Below, piece after piece: positions 34,000-42,136 of a DNA stretch of 64,000 nt. Position 1 is the first letter of the stretch, and the number at the start of each line of letters is the position of its first letter. The notes below the pieces were generated by a model. It was not told the DNA's origin and did no database searches. It saw nothing but the letters and a program-made list of their open reading frames with translations. The DNA is from Chloroflexota bacterium (GTDB taxonomy: Bacteria > Chloroflexota > Anaerolineae > Anaerolineales > Villigracilaceae): assembly GCA_024434165.1 (NCBI GenBank), contig QMIW01000001.1, positions 146,026-210,025 on the forward strand. The letters run 5' to 3'. The position numbers and the translations under genes are program-made.

Positions 34000-35271
34000 A
34001 TGGCGACAGTTTCCACCAAATCAACCACTGCCTGGGCAGAGGTGGACGAACAGGGGCGCATCATTCTCCCGCCCGAAGTTGCCAGCCAATATGGGCTGAA
34101 TCCCGGCTCGAAGGTCCGTCTCGACGAAGGGCATAACTTCCTCCGCATGCACCGCCCGGTGACGCACCTTACCAAAATCTACATCGAGCCCACCGTCGCC
34201 TGCAACCTCGACTGTATCACCTGCTTCCGCAACGCCTGGGACCAGCCCATTGGCCGCATGACCGAAGAGACCTTTGAGAACATCTTCAACGGTCTCAAAC
34301 AAATGAACCCAGTTCCCAATGTTTACTTCGGCGGTATCGGAGAACCGCTGTTCCACGTCAAGACCATCGAATGGATCCGGCGCATCAAGCGGGAATTGGG
34401 CGTCAAGGTGGAACTCATCACCAACGGCACCATCCTGACCGAGAAGAAATCCCGCGAACTGATAGACGCAGGGCTCGACACGCTCTGGGTTTCGCTGGAT
34501 GGCGCCACCCCCGAAGGCTTTGCCGATGTGCGCCTCGGCGCGGAGCTGCCAGCCATCCTTGAAAACCTGCGCCGCCTCTTCAAAATGCGCGGACCGGGTC
34601 ACTTCCCCAAGCCGGAGATCGGCGTGGCGTTCGTGGCGATGAAGCGCAATATCAACGATCTGCCGAAGATCATCAAACTCGGTCACACCTTCGGCGCGCG
34701 ATATTATTCCGTCAGCAATGTGCAGCCCGCCACGCCCGAAATGCAGGCAGACCGGCTGTACAACCGCACCATGAGCAACATCGCCTACCTGCCTTCGCCC
34801 ATGCTCCCCAAACTCAGCCTGCCCAAAATAGACTTCAACGAAGAGACGCAAGCCGCCCTCATCGAAGCCTTCAACAGCGGGTGCAACGTCAGCTTTGCGG
34901 GCAACAACTGGGGCGGTGCGAACGACGTATGCAACTTCGTCGAAAGCGGCACCCTGTCCATCGCATGGACGGGGGAGGTCAGCCCGTGCTGGCCCCTGAT
35001 GCACACGCACATGAGTTACCTGCACGGCAAACCGCGCCTATCGAAGAAACATATCGTCGGCAATGTGCGCGAGCGTTCGCTGGAGGAAATATGGCTCGAT
35101 CCCGGCTACGTTGCCTATCGCGAACGCCTGCACAACTTCGTCTTTGCGCCCTGCACCTTCTGCGGCGGCTGCGACCTCTCCGAAGCCAACGAAGAGGACT
35201 GCCTCGGCAACGACACCGCCCCGGTTTGCGGAGGGTGTCTGTGGGCGCAGGGTATCATCCAGTGCCCGTGA
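34000..35271 (+). CDS. radical-SAM maturase of tungsten oxidoreductase, with N-terminal AbrB-like domain (423 aa)
   Basis: Residues 13-45 (EVDEQGRIILPPEVASQYGL) form an AbrB/SpoVT-like swapped-hairpin domain. It is joined to a radical-SAM domain with the CxxxCxxC cluster at Cys68, Cys72 and Cys75 (ACNLDCITC) and GGIGEPLFH. The C-terminal 40 residues carry a cysteine-rich auxiliary cluster region (CTFCGGCDL, CGGC). The family resembles the radical-SAM maturase of tungsten-cofactor oxidoreductases, and an AOR gene lies 1.7 kb away. ATG 34000 has GGAG upstream; the longer frame to 33934 is rejected. Confidence 0.8.
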   Translation: MATVSTKSTTAWAEVDEQGRIILPPEVASQYGLNPGSKVRLDEGHNFLRMHRPVTHLTKIYIEPTVACNLDCITCFRNAWDQPIGRMTEETFENIFNGLKQMNPVPNVYFGGIGEPLFHVKTIEWIRRIKRELGVKVELITNGTILTEKKSRELIDAGLDTLWVSLDGATPEGFADVRLGAELPAILENLRRLFKMRGPGHFPKPEIGVAFVAMKRNINDLPKIIKLGHTFGARYYSVSNVQPATPEMQADRLYNRTMSNIAYLPSPMLPKLSLPKIDFNEETQAALIEAFNSGCNVSFAGNNWGGANDVCNFVESGTLSIAWTGEVSPCWPLMHTHMSYLHGKPRLSKKHIVGNVRERSLEEIWLDPGYVAYRERLHNFVFAPCTFCGGCDLSEANEEDCLGNDTAPVCGGCLWAQGIIQCP

Positions 35272-35290
35272 AATAAGCGAAAAGACCGCC

Positions 35291-35319
35291 GCCCGGGTTG
35301 TGAAAAGCCCGGGCTTTTT
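35291..35319 (+). terminator. terminator after the radical-SAM gene
   Basis: GCCCGGG (35291-35297) pairs with CCCGGGC (35308-35314) and is followed by TTTTTG. Confidence 0.8.
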
Positions 35320-35326
35320 GTTATAG

Positions 35327-35459
35327 ACTCAACTTACGGGCAGAGGCGGACCATCCATATTTTTGCCAAATGCCTGGTGCAGGGCGACCTCTCTTGCAGA
35401 TTGGCTGCTGTTTTGCCCAAACGGGTCGCCCCTGCGATGAAATTGCGTAAGGTGAGTAT
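35327..35459 (-). mobile_element. MITE-like element, copy A
   Basis: A 133-bp element ending CGTAAGGTGAGTA and starting with a related inverted end (ACTCAACTTACGGGCAG). Its reverse complement aligns along its whole length with the element at 49115-49250, sharing blocks such as GCAGGGGCGACC, TTTGGGCAAAACA and GCCAATCTGCAAGA. No coding potential. It sits just upstream of a TA pair. Confidence 0.75.
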
Positions 35460-35519
35460 AGATTAGCACCTTAAATTGTGACCTTTTATAGTAAAATGTG
35501 GTCTCAAAGGAGTGTTGAC

Positions 35520-35795
35520 ATGGCTCAGTACACAATTGGCGTCCGCGATCTGAAAGCGCACCTTAGTTCATATCTTGAAAAGGTGCAAAACGGACATACG
35601 ATCATCATTACTTCACACGGCAAGCCGATTGCCCAATTAACGCCCACCCGTGAGGAGTTGATGGATCGCGTCAAGGCGTTGCAGGCGGCGGGCCTGGTTG
35701 CATGGAGCGGGAAAAAGCCTATAATCAAAATGCCGAAGTTGGTTAACAAAAGCGATACGTTGATGTCTGATCTGGTGGTTGAACTTCGCAGATGA
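35520..35795 (+). CDS. Phd/YefM-family antitoxin (91 aa)
   Basis: The N-terminus MAQYTIGVRDLKAHLSSYLE and the strand TIIITSHGKPIAQLTP are the Phd/YefM DNA-binding fold. The C-terminal tail would wrap the toxin. AAAGGAG precedes the ATG by seven bases. It overlaps the PIN toxin by four bases (ATGA). Confidence 0.9.
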   Translation: MAQYTIGVRDLKAHLSSYLEKVQNGHTIIITSHGKPIAQLTPTREELMDRVKALQAAGLVAWSGKKPIIKMPKLVNKSDTLMSDLVVELRR

Positions 35796-36217
35796 TTCTG
35801 TATTTGGATACAAGCGCCCTGATCAAGCGTTATATCCTTGAGGATGGCTCGGCGGATGTGGTTGGATGGATGAAGGATGCTGAATTGATCGGGGTTTCTC
35901 TTGTTACACGGGTGGAAATGGTTTCCGCGCTGACCCGTGCCATTCGCGCGAATCGTCTTCCTTCCGATGAAGGCGTCGAAGCCCTGGATGAATTTCGCGC
36001 CCAATGGACGGATTTTCAGCATATCAACATTGACGATGCCTTGATTGTGCGCGCCGACTTGCTGGCGGTTGCCTATGGGTTGAAAGGCTACGACGCTTTG
36101 CAACTCGCATGCGCCCTGGCATGGAAAGACCTGTTGAACGTCCCGGTCAAATTTGCAACCTACGATGTGGAACTTTACAGCGCTGCCCGCAGATCCGGGT
36201 TGGACATTCTTCCATAG
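35792..36217 (+). CDS. VapC-like PIN-domain toxin (141 aa)
   Basis: A PIN-domain ribonuclease: acidic residues in YLDTSALIKRY, TRVEMVSAL, GYDALQLA and FATYDVELY form the metal site. It pairs with the Phd-type antitoxin. The cassette lies between the tungsten maturase and the MoaD-like genes, apparently inserted into an AOR gene set. Confidence 0.9.
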   Translation: MILYLDTSALIKRYILEDGSADVVGWMKDAELIGVSLVTRVEMVSALTRAIRANRLPSDEGVEALDEFRAQWTDFQHINIDDALIVRADLLAVAYGLKGYDALQLACALAWKDLLNVPVKFATYDVELYSAARRSGLDILP

Positions 36218-36225
36218 GGTATCTC

Positions 36226-36531
36226 ATGCAACTGCGCTTCTATGCCAACATGCGGACGGCGGTCGGCGCGGCATCGCTGGAAATCAGCGGCAGCGTTACT
36301 TCCTTCCGCGATTTGCTGGCGAAACTGGTCGAGCAATATCCTGACACGGCGTTTCATTTACTGGATGCGAACGGTAATTTACGTCCCGATGTGCCGGTCT
36401 ACGTGGATGGACGCAACCCGCGTCTTTCCCCGGCGGGAATTGATACGCCCCTCAAGCCGGATTCTGTCGTCAGCTTTTTCTCTCCCATCTCCAGCGGACG
36501 GATGAATGTGGAAGTCTTGAAGAAACCCTGA
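36226..36531 (+). CDS. MoaD/ThiS-like ubiquitin-fold protein with altered C-terminus (101 aa)
   Basis: A beta-grasp protein (MQLRFYANMRTAVGAASLEI, then VPVYVDGRNPRL, VVSFFSPISSG) like the sulfur-carrier subunit of molybdopterin synthase. Active MoaD ends in Gly-Gly; here the text after PISSG continues RMNVEVLKKP to a stop codon that lies inside a palindromic repeat. The terminal Gly-Gly is therefore missing, and sulfur-carrier activity is doubtful unless the tail is removed. It follows the TA pair by eight bases. Confidence 0.75.
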   Translation: MQLRFYANMRTAVGAASLEISGSVTSFRDLLAKLVEQYPDTAFHLLDANGNLRPDVPVYVDGRNPRLSPAGIDTPLKPDSVVSFFSPISSGRMNVEVLKKP

Positions 36532-36555
36532 AGGTTTCAGAAACCTTCAGGGTTT
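36523..36555. repeat. perfect 16-bp palindrome covering the MoaD-like stop codon
   Basis: AAACCCTGAAGGTTTC (36523-36538) and GAAACCTTCAGGGTTT (36540-36555) are exact inverted copies separated by one base. The stop codon of the upstream gene (36529-36531) is in the left arm. Confidence 0.9.
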
Positions 36556-36569
36556 GCAAGGAGTTCGAT

Positions 36570-36848
36570 ATGAAAGTTAATTTCTTTGCAACCCTGCGCG
36601 ACATCGCCGGCGGGAAGACCGTCGAATTCGATGTGGATCACGGCATTACCGCCGGGGAACTTTTGGCTGCCATTGTCAGGCGGTTCCCGCTCATGGACAA
36701 GGAACTTCTGAACGAACACGGTCAGATGCACGGGCATGTCCATTTCTTTATCAACGGACGCGATGTGCAGTTCCTGGAAGAAGGGTTTCAAACGAAGATC
36801 ATGCCGGGCGATGTGGTCAACGTCTTCCCTGCGGTGGGGGGCGGTTAA
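36570..36848 (+). CDS. MoaD/ThiS-family sulfur carrier (92 aa)
   Basis: A beta-grasp protein beginning MKVNFFATLRDIAGGKTVEF and ending NVFPAVGGG. Unlike its neighbour it keeps the terminal Gly-Gly needed for adenylation and thiocarboxylate formation. In AOR gene sets such a protein supplies sulfur for the pyranopterin dithiolene of the tungsten cofactor. AAGGAG precedes the ATG. Confidence 0.85.
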   Translation: MKVNFFATLRDIAGGKTVEFDVDHGITAGELLAAIVRRFPLMDKELLNEHGQMHGHVHFFINGRDVQFLEEGFQTKIMPGDVVNVFPAVGGG

Positions 36849-36851
36849 ATG

Positions 36852-36905
36852 CGTACCGCGGCATTTATGCCGCTCCGGGTGGAAACGATATAAATACGCG
36901 GTACG
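36852..36905. repeat. TACCGCG/CGCGGTA inverted repeat between convergent genes
   Basis: CGTACCGCG (36852-36860) and CGCGGTACG (36897-36905) flank an inner hairpin GCGGCAT/ATGCCGC. It lies between the convergent MoaD-like and AOR genes and could end transcription from either side. Related palindromes occur at 20710 and 59823. Confidence 0.7.
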
Positions 36906-36969
36906 GGGTTTGTGATCGGGGAGATTCGATTTCAGGAAACAGAATCAGGTTTCGGTTAAGTCTGAAGCG

Positions 36970-38796
36970 TTAGATGATCTCCAGTTCCTTCAGTTTGGAT
37001 TCGGGCACCACGCCGTTCACCCATCCACGCTTCTCGTAGTATTCCTTGAGCATGTCGTCGAGCTCGCAGACATGGCCCTTGCTGCCGCCGTAGTTGGAGG
37101 GTTCGTCGGTAAAGCGTTTGGGCAGGTAATCGGAGCCTTCGCGGAAGCCGTTGATGTTGTTGTAGTGGCGTTCGAGGTTGTAAACGCGCTCGCCGACTTT
37201 GAGCAGGTGATTTGCGTCGCATGGAACGCCGGTCATGGCTTCGTATTGCATGGCGAAGGCGTCGAGCGATTCGGCGAAGGTGGCGAATTTGCAAACGTCG
37301 AGGCAGTCGGTGACGGCGTGGACGTTCTGGAAGATCATGGCGAGTTCGCCCTTGCCCTTCCACGCAAGCGGGTCGGTGATGGTGGATGGACCCAGCACGT
37401 TGCCGACGACTTCGGCAGCCGGGGTGTAACCGCGCAGGTGGCACGCGCCGCGGTTGGAGGTGGCGTAGCCGACGCCCATGCCCTTGATGCCGCGCGGGTC
37501 GTAAGCCGGCACGCCCTGTCCTTTGACGGTCATGGCGAGTTCGGGATGACCGAAATGTTTGGCGACCGCATCCGCGCCATCGGCGAGGACGTTGCCGAAG
37601 CCTTTGCGGAAGGCGATCATTTCAGCGGCTTCGACCATCTTTGCGCCGTCGCCCCAATCGAGTTTGCCGGAGCCGTTGGTGTAGCCTTTTTCGGTGGCTT
37701 CCATCCAAACCGAAAGCGGGTGCCCCACTTCGATGGCGTCGAAGCCGAAGTCGTTGGCGCAGTCAATCATCTTGGCGACGACGCGGATGTCGTCATTGCC
37801 GCAGTTTGTGCCAACCGACCAGGCGGGTTCGTATTCGACGGATTCCATGCGCAAGCCGGCATAGGGGCCGTCTTTGATTTCCACTTCCTTCTTGCAGGCA
37901 ACGGGGCAGGCGTGACAGGTGGGGTTGTCAACCAAAATGTTGTCGTTGACATATTCGCCGCTCACCTTTTCCGCTTGATCCCAGCCGGTGAACTGGCTGT
38001 TCTTGGCAGGCAAACCGCCGATGACGTTGGTCATGTTCATGAGCACGTTCGTGCCGTAGACGGAGAGTCCGCCTTTGCGCGGCGAGGTGACGACGCGCTC
38101 GTCCATGATCTCGGCAAGCGCCTTCTTGTGGGCTTCCTTCCACTTATCGCGGTCGGCGGCTTTGACGATCTTCTTCTCCGCCTTGATGACGATGGCTTTG
38201 AGCATTTTGCTGCCGCCCACACAGCCCGTGCCGCCGCGCCCGGATGCGCGGTCATTTTCGTTGATCCAGCAGGCAAACTTGACCAGGTTTTCTCCCGCCG
38301 GACCGATGGCGATGACGGTGAGGTCCTTCTCACCGTATTTTTTCTGGAAGTGTTTGACGGTGTCGTGCACGCCCTTGCCCCACACTTCGGAGGCATCGAG
38401 CAGTTCGAGCCGGTCGTCGTGGATGTAGGCGTAGGTCGGCTTGGCGGCTTTACCTTTGAAGACCAGTCCGTCGAAACCCGCCCAGCGCAACCGGGCGGCC
38501 GACCAGCCCCCATGGTGAGAATCAGTGACCGTTCCGGTGAGAGGCGATTTGGTCACAACCGCCATGCGTCCGCTCATGTTGGCTTCCGAGCCGGTCAGCG
38601 GACCGTTCATAAAGCAGAGGATGTTATCGGGGGAGAGCGGATCCACGGCGGGTCCGTTATCGAAAACGAATTTCACGCCTAATCCTCGTCCGCCGATGTA
38701 CTTTCGGGCAAGGTCTTCAGGCACAGGTTTGAACTCCACGCTGCCTGCGCCCAAATCCACCCAAGCAATCCGATTTGCGTAACCTCCAAGCGCCAT
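36970..38796 (-). CDS. tungsten aldehyde:ferredoxin oxidoreductase family protein (608 aa)
   Basis: An AOR-family enzyme that would oxidise aldehydes to acids (or the reverse) with ferredoxin, using a tungsten bis-pyranopterin centre. The 4Fe-4S ligands are Cys294, Cys297 and Cys301 (CHACPVACKK) with Cys502 (LDVCKF) as the fourth. GGRGLGVKFVFD and NENDRASGRGGTGCVGGSK are family segments. ATG 38796 has AAAGGAG upstream. It is convergent with the MoaD-like genes and divergent from the two-domain oxidoreductase. Confidence 0.9.
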   Translation of the reverse strand: MALGGYANRIAWVDLGAGSVEFKPVPEDLARKYIGGRGLGVKFVFDNGPAVDPLSPDNILCFMNGPLTGSEANMSGRMAVVTKSPLTGTVTDSHHGGWSAARLRWAGFDGLVFKGKAAKPTYAYIHDDRLELLDASEVWGKGVHDTVKHFQKKYGEKDLTVIAIGPAGENLVKFACWINENDRASGRGGTGCVGGSKMLKAIVIKAEKKIVKAADRDKWKEAHKKALAEIMDERVVTSPRKGGLSVYGTNVLMNMTNVIGGLPAKNSQFTGWDQAEKVSGEYVNDNILVDNPTCHACPVACKKEVEIKDGPYAGLRMESVEYEPAWSVGTNCGNDDIRVVAKMIDCANDFGFDAIEVGHPLSVWMEATEKGYTNGSGKLDWGDGAKMVEAAEMIAFRKGFGNVLADGADAVAKHFGHPELAMTVKGQGVPAYDPRGIKGMGVGYATSNRGACHLRGYTPAAEVVGNVLGPSTITDPLAWKGKGELAMIFQNVHAVTDCLDVCKFATFAESLDAFAMQYEAMTGVPCDANHLLKVGERVYNLERHYNNINGFREGSDYLPKRFTDEPSNYGGSKGHVCELDDMLKEYYEKRGWVNGVVPESKLKELEII

Positions 38797-38912
38797 GGTC
38801 TTTTCTCCTTTCTTACAAATGAAAACAAACAGCCGCATGCTGTTTCGATAAAATCAGAATAGCATCCGTGAAAAATCAAGTCAATAATTAAGAGATTCCT
38901 TAACCGAAAAGA

Positions 38913-38924
38913 TGACATCTGTCA
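38913..38924 (-). promoter_or_regulatory. TGACA-TC-TGTCA dyad upstream of AOR
   Basis: A perfect 5-bp inverted repeat with 2-base spacer, matching at 10 of 13 positions the dyad upstream of the maturase when extended (TGACATCTGTCAC against TAACTTTTGTCAC). On the minus strand a weak -10 (TAATTA, 38890-38885) would place its centre near -41. Confidence 0.45.
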
Positions 38925-38988
38925 CGTTGTACCTCCATTCACAATAAAAATTCGGGAAACGAAGAACGCACGTTCCGACTGTAACGGG

Positions 38989-38994
38989 TATACT
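38989..38994 (+). promoter_or_regulatory. leaderless promoter -10 of the two-domain oxidoreductase
   Basis: TATACT at 38989-38994 is seven bases before the ATG at 39002, predicting a leaderless mRNA. Confidence 0.55.
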
Positions 38995-39001
38995 TTTGGA
39001 C

Positions 39002-41143
39002 ATGAAGCAACTCCTTCAAAACATCAAAAACGGAAAAACCACCGTCGAAGATGTGCCAGTCCCAACGCCGCGCGAAGGACAGGCGCTGGTCAAGGTTGCG
39101 GCGAGCCTGGTCTCTGCTGGCACCGAACGCATGGTGGTCGAGTTTGCAGAAAAAAGTTATCTCGGCAAGGCGCGCTCACGCCCGGACCTGGTCAAACAAA
39201 CGCTGGATAAAGCCAAACGCGAAGGCATCCTGCCGACCGTCCAGGCGGTCTTCAACCGCCTCGACCAGCCGATGGCGCTTGGGTATTCCTCCGCTGGCGT
39301 CATCGTTGCGCTTGGGAAGAACATGCAGGGCTTCCGGGTCGGTCAGCGTGTGGCGTGCGCGGGCGGGGGATATGCCGTCCATGCCGAATACAACGTCGTG
39401 CCCAAGAATCTCCTCACGCCGCTTCCCAAAAATGTGAACTTTGAATCCGCTGCCTTCACCACCCTCGGCGCGATTGCCCTGCACGGGTTTCGACTCGCCG
39501 AACCCCAACTCGGCGAGAACGTTGCCGTCATTGGCTTGGGTCTTTTGGGATTATTGACGATTCAAATGGCGTCTGCGGCGGGATGCCGTGTCCTCGGCAT
39601 TGACCTCGACCCCAAGCGGGTTGCCCTCGCTTCTTCTCTTGGACTGGAGGCGGTACCACGTCCCCAAGCCGAATCTGCCGCCCAAGCCTTCACTCAGAAT
39701 CGCGGCTTCGACTCCATCATCATCTGCGCGGATACTTCCTCGAATGACCCTGTCGAATTGGCTGGCGTCATCGCCCGTGACCGCGCCAAAGTCGTCGCAA
39801 CGGGCGCAGTCGGTTTGACCTTCCCGCGAAAAATCTACTACGAAAAAGAAATCTCCTTTATCAATTCCCGCTCGTACGGACCGGGGCGCTACGATGCAAA
39901 TTACGAAGAGAACGGCAGCGACTATCCCATCGGTTACGTGCGTTGGACGGAGGGACGCAATTTTCAAGCGGTGGTGGATTTACTTTCGAGTCGAAAGTTG
40001 AAGGTCGAAAGTCTGATTTCGCATCGGTTTGATATTGAAGAGGGAGTGAAAGCGTATGATGTAATTACTGGGAAAAAGAAAGAGCCATTCCTGGGTGTCT
40101 TGCTCACGTATCCAGAAGGAAAGACAAAAGAGGAAAGAAGGATCGTTTTCCCATCCATCGTCCATCGTCCATCGTCAATTGTCAATCTCGGTGTTCTCGG
40201 CGCGGGCCTTTTTGCCAACTCCACGCTCCTGCCGATCCTCAAAAACAACAGGGATTTTCAACTGGTCGGTATTGCATCGTCGGGCGGCTTGCACGCGCAA
40301 CATGCGGGAAAGAAATTTGGCTTCCAATATGCCGCCTCCTCCGAAGATGAAATCATCAACGATCCGAATATCAACACCGTCGCCATCCTGACCCGTCACG
40401 ACACCCATGCCGATCTGGTTGTGAGGGCATTGAAGGCTGGGAAACATGTCTTTGTGGAAAAACCACTGGCGATAAACAGTGATCAGTTATCAGTGATCAG
40501 TAAGCAGTTACTGAAAACTGCTGATTGTTTACTGCTCGCTGGTTTTAATAGAAGATTTTCTTCCCTAATCCAAAATCTCAAATCTCAAATCTCCAATTTC
40601 CAAGAACCCAAATACCTTCACTACCGTGTCAACGCGGGCTACATCCCCTCGAATCACTGGACTCAAGACCCAGCCGTCGGCGGCGGACGCATCATCGGCG
40701 AAGCGTGTCACTTCATTGACGTGCTGACCTTCCTTGTTGGCGCGCCGCCTGTCTCAGTGTCCGCACATGCCCTGTCCAATCATGGAAAATACAGCGAGGA
40801 CAACGTCTCCATGACCTTCACTTTTCCCGACGGCTCGATCGGCATCGTGGATTATCTCGCCAATGGCGACAAGTCCATGCCCAAGGAGCGGCTGGAGGTT
40901 TTCTGTGAAGGGATGGTGGCGGTGCTGGATGATTATGTGTCGTTGGTTACGGTAAAAGACGGAAAGAAGAAAGAGGAAAGAAGGGCGCAGGACAAAGGCT
41001 GGAAGGGAGAAATGACTGCATTTGCCCGGGCAATTCAAGGCGGGGGCGAAGCGCCGATTCCCTACGAGCAACTCATCGGCGTGACCAAATCCACGTTCGC
41101 GGCGGTGGAGTCGATTCGACAAAAGCGGTCAATTGACATCTAA
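39002..41143 (+). CDS. two-domain oxidoreductase: zinc-type alcohol dehydrogenase plus Gfo/Idh/MocA (713 aa)
   Basis: Residues 1-375 are a medium-chain dehydrogenase (VKVAASLVSAGTERMVVEF; Rossmann NVAVIGLGLLGLLTIQ). Residues about 395-713 are a Gfo/Idh/MocA oxidoreductase (LGVLGAGLFANSTLLPILK; VEKPLAI; GEACHFIDVL). This fusion is common near polysaccharide genes and probably acts on nucleotide sugars. Several period-7 tracts are translated within it, notably in the linker (39991-40189), after VEKPLAI (40483-40548, 40567-40605) and near the end (40961-40992). The ORF could also be read from a TTG at 38996, but the ATG is preferred. Confidence 0.85.
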   Translation: MKQLLQNIKNGKTTVEDVPVPTPREGQALVKVAASLVSAGTERMVVEFAEKSYLGKARSRPDLVKQTLDKAKREGILPTVQAVFNRLDQPMALGYSSAGVIVALGKNMQGFRVGQRVACAGGGYAVHAEYNVVPKNLLTPLPKNVNFESAAFTTLGAIALHGFRLAEPQLGENVAVIGLGLLGLLTIQMASAAGCRVLGIDLDPKRVALASSLGLEAVPRPQAESAAQAFTQNRGFDSIIICADTSSNDPVELAGVIARDRAKVVATGAVGLTFPRKIYYEKEISFINSRSYGPGRYDANYEENGSDYPIGYVRWTEGRNFQAVVDLLSSRKLKVESLISHRFDIEEGVKAYDVITGKKKEPFLGVLLTYPEGKTKEERRIVFPSIVHRPSSIVNLGVLGAGLFANSTLLPILKNNRDFQLVGIASSGGLHAQHAGKKFGFQYAASSEDEIINDPNINTVAILTRHDTHADLVVRALKAGKHVFVEKPLAINSDQLSVISKQLLKTADCLLLAGFNRRFSSLIQNLKSQISNFQEPKYLHYRVNAGYIPSNHWTQDPAVGGGRIIGEACHFIDVLTFLVGAPPVSVSAHALSNHGKYSEDNVSMTFTFPDGSIGIVDYLANGDKSMPKERLEVFCEGMVAVLDDYVSLVTVKDGKKKEERRAQDKGWKGEMTAFARAIQGGGEAPIPYEQLIGVTKSTFAAVESIRQKRSIDI
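39991..40992 (+). repeat. five period-7 tracts within one coding sequence
   Basis: TCGAAAG/TTGAAGG units at 39991-40018; GGAAAGA/CAAAAGA at 40118-40145; CCATCGT (three exact copies) then CAATTGT at 40155-40189; CAGTTAT/CAGTGAT-type units at 40483-40548; AAATCTC (three copies) at about 40575-40600; GGAAAGA/AGAAAGA at 40961-40992. All are read through in frame. Ordinary coding sequence lies between them. Confidence 0.8.
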
Positions 41144-41177
41144 TTCTCTCGGAAGTATGATGCTTGCAAGGGTAAAA

Positions 41178-41405
41178 ATGGTTGAATTGACTTTAGGTAT
41201 TACCGTTGATTCTTCTGTCCGTTTTGGCAAGCCCGTCATTAAAGGCACGCGCGTCCCCGCCGATACAGTTGTTGCACGTGTCGCTTTGGGGTTGGGGATC
41301 AAGGAAGTTGCAGAGGAATACGACATCACTGAAAAGGACGTTTACAACGCCTTGAATTATGCCGCCCGCCGCCTTGCCGAAGAACAGATTTGGATAACGG
41401 CATGA
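41178..41405 (+). CDS. DUF433 antitoxin (75 aa)
   Basis: The text TVDSSVRFGKPVIKGTRVPA followed by GLGIKEVAEEYDITEKDVYN is the DUF433 winged-helix pattern; these proteins pair with DUF5615 PIN-like toxins. An ATG at 41133 is in frame within the previous gene, but 41178 has AGGG six bases upstream. It overlaps the next gene by four bases. Confidence 0.85.
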   Translation: MVELTLGITVDSSVRFGKPVIKGTRVPADTVVARVALGLGIKEVAEEYDITEKDVYNALNYAARRLAEEQIWITA

Positions 41406-41679
41406 GTCTGCGTTTTATCACAGATGAAGATGTTCCCCGTTCGACTGCCCGCATTCTCCGTGACGCGAGTTTTGATGCCGTGGATGTCCGTGATATCGGC
41501 TTGCGCGGAAAGAGCGATGCAGAGGTTTTCGATCTGGAATTCTGGTCGTCAGAATTCCAGATAGCGAGCCGATTGATATTTTCAATCGAGAAGTGCTTCA
41601 CGCGGTTCAAGAAGTGGGAGATAATTTGAGTCGGCGTCTTGCGATTGTCGAGGTTGGGAAAGTCCGCCTGCGCTGTTGA
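41402..41679 (+). pseudogene. DUF5615 PIN-like toxin disrupted by a palindrome
   Basis: The start (SLRFITDEDVPRSTARILRD, then VDVRDIGLRGKSDAEVF) is a good DUF5615 N-terminus. After FDLE the frame runs into a palindromic repeat (41532-41562) and ends at 41629 with unrelated text. The family's C-terminus reappears in another frame (LAIVEVGKVRLRC, stop at 41677-41679). The middle of the gene, with the conserved Thr-Arg-Asp segment, is missing. The toxin is probably dead while its antitoxin remains intact. Confidence 0.8.
41532..41562. repeat. palindrome inserted in the DUF5615 gene
   Basis: ATCTGGAATTCTG (41532-41544) and CAGAATTCCAGAT (41550-41562) are exact inverted copies around a 5-base spacer, exactly where the toxin reading frame is lost. 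Confidence 0.85.
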
Positions 41680-41749
41680 ATCCAAAGATATAATCACGGA
41701 GACACAACCCAAATTCATCATTCATCCTTCTGATTTCATCCTTTCCAAT

Positions 41750-41865
41750 AAACCGCTCCCTCCGCGTCTTCCTCTGCCGTTCCTCCCAAGATAAGCCCGC
41801 CGTCCCACAAGGGGATGATAAGCCATGGATTGATCCATGGTTGGATGAAGAAGAACTCTGCTTAT
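41750..41865 (+). pseudogene. decayed TIR-domain gene fragment 1
   Basis: CGCTCCCTCCGCGTCTTCC and following bases encode RSLRVFLCRSSQDKPAV, then after a CAAGGGGATGATA insertion PWIDPWLDEEELC, which is the start of a TIR domain. No continuous frame. TTCATCC-type heptamers (about 41715-41748) precede it. It directly precedes the DUF4258/DUF2283 pair. Confidence 0.75.
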
Positions 41866-41887
41866 TCCATGTTAAAATAACCTTACC

Positions 41888-42136
41888 ATGACCGATTACA
41901 TCTTCACCAAACATGCCGCTGACATGATGGAAGAACGCAATATATCAGAGGCTTGGGTTTGGCGAACGATAAACGAGTCGGAGAACACAATGACAAGCGA
42001 TGACGGCAATCTGCACTTTACGAAATCGATTTTGGAAAAAGAAAATCGCATTTTGCATGTGGTTGTAAACCCAAATGTTTCTCCCAAGCGGATTGTGACC
42101 CTGTTTTTCGACCGAAGATTAAGGAGCAAGAAATGA
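41888..42136 (+). CDS. DUF4258 protein, putative toxin (82 aa)
   Basis: A small protein with YIFTKHAADMMEERNIS and the strand RILHVVVNP, the DUF4258 pattern, a RelE-like fold often encoded beside DUF2283. A -10 TAAAAT lies nine bases before the ATG, so the leader is very short. It overlaps the next gene by four bases. Confidence 0.8.
   Translation: MTDYIFTKHAADMMEERNISEAWVWRTINESENTMTSDDGNLHFTKSILEKENRILHVVVNPNVSPKRIVTLFFDRRLRSKK

Noticed and set aside
37072..38682. A 536-codon open frame on the plus strand
   Set aside because: It is antisense to the AOR gene, whose iron-sulfur cysteines and start site are clear.
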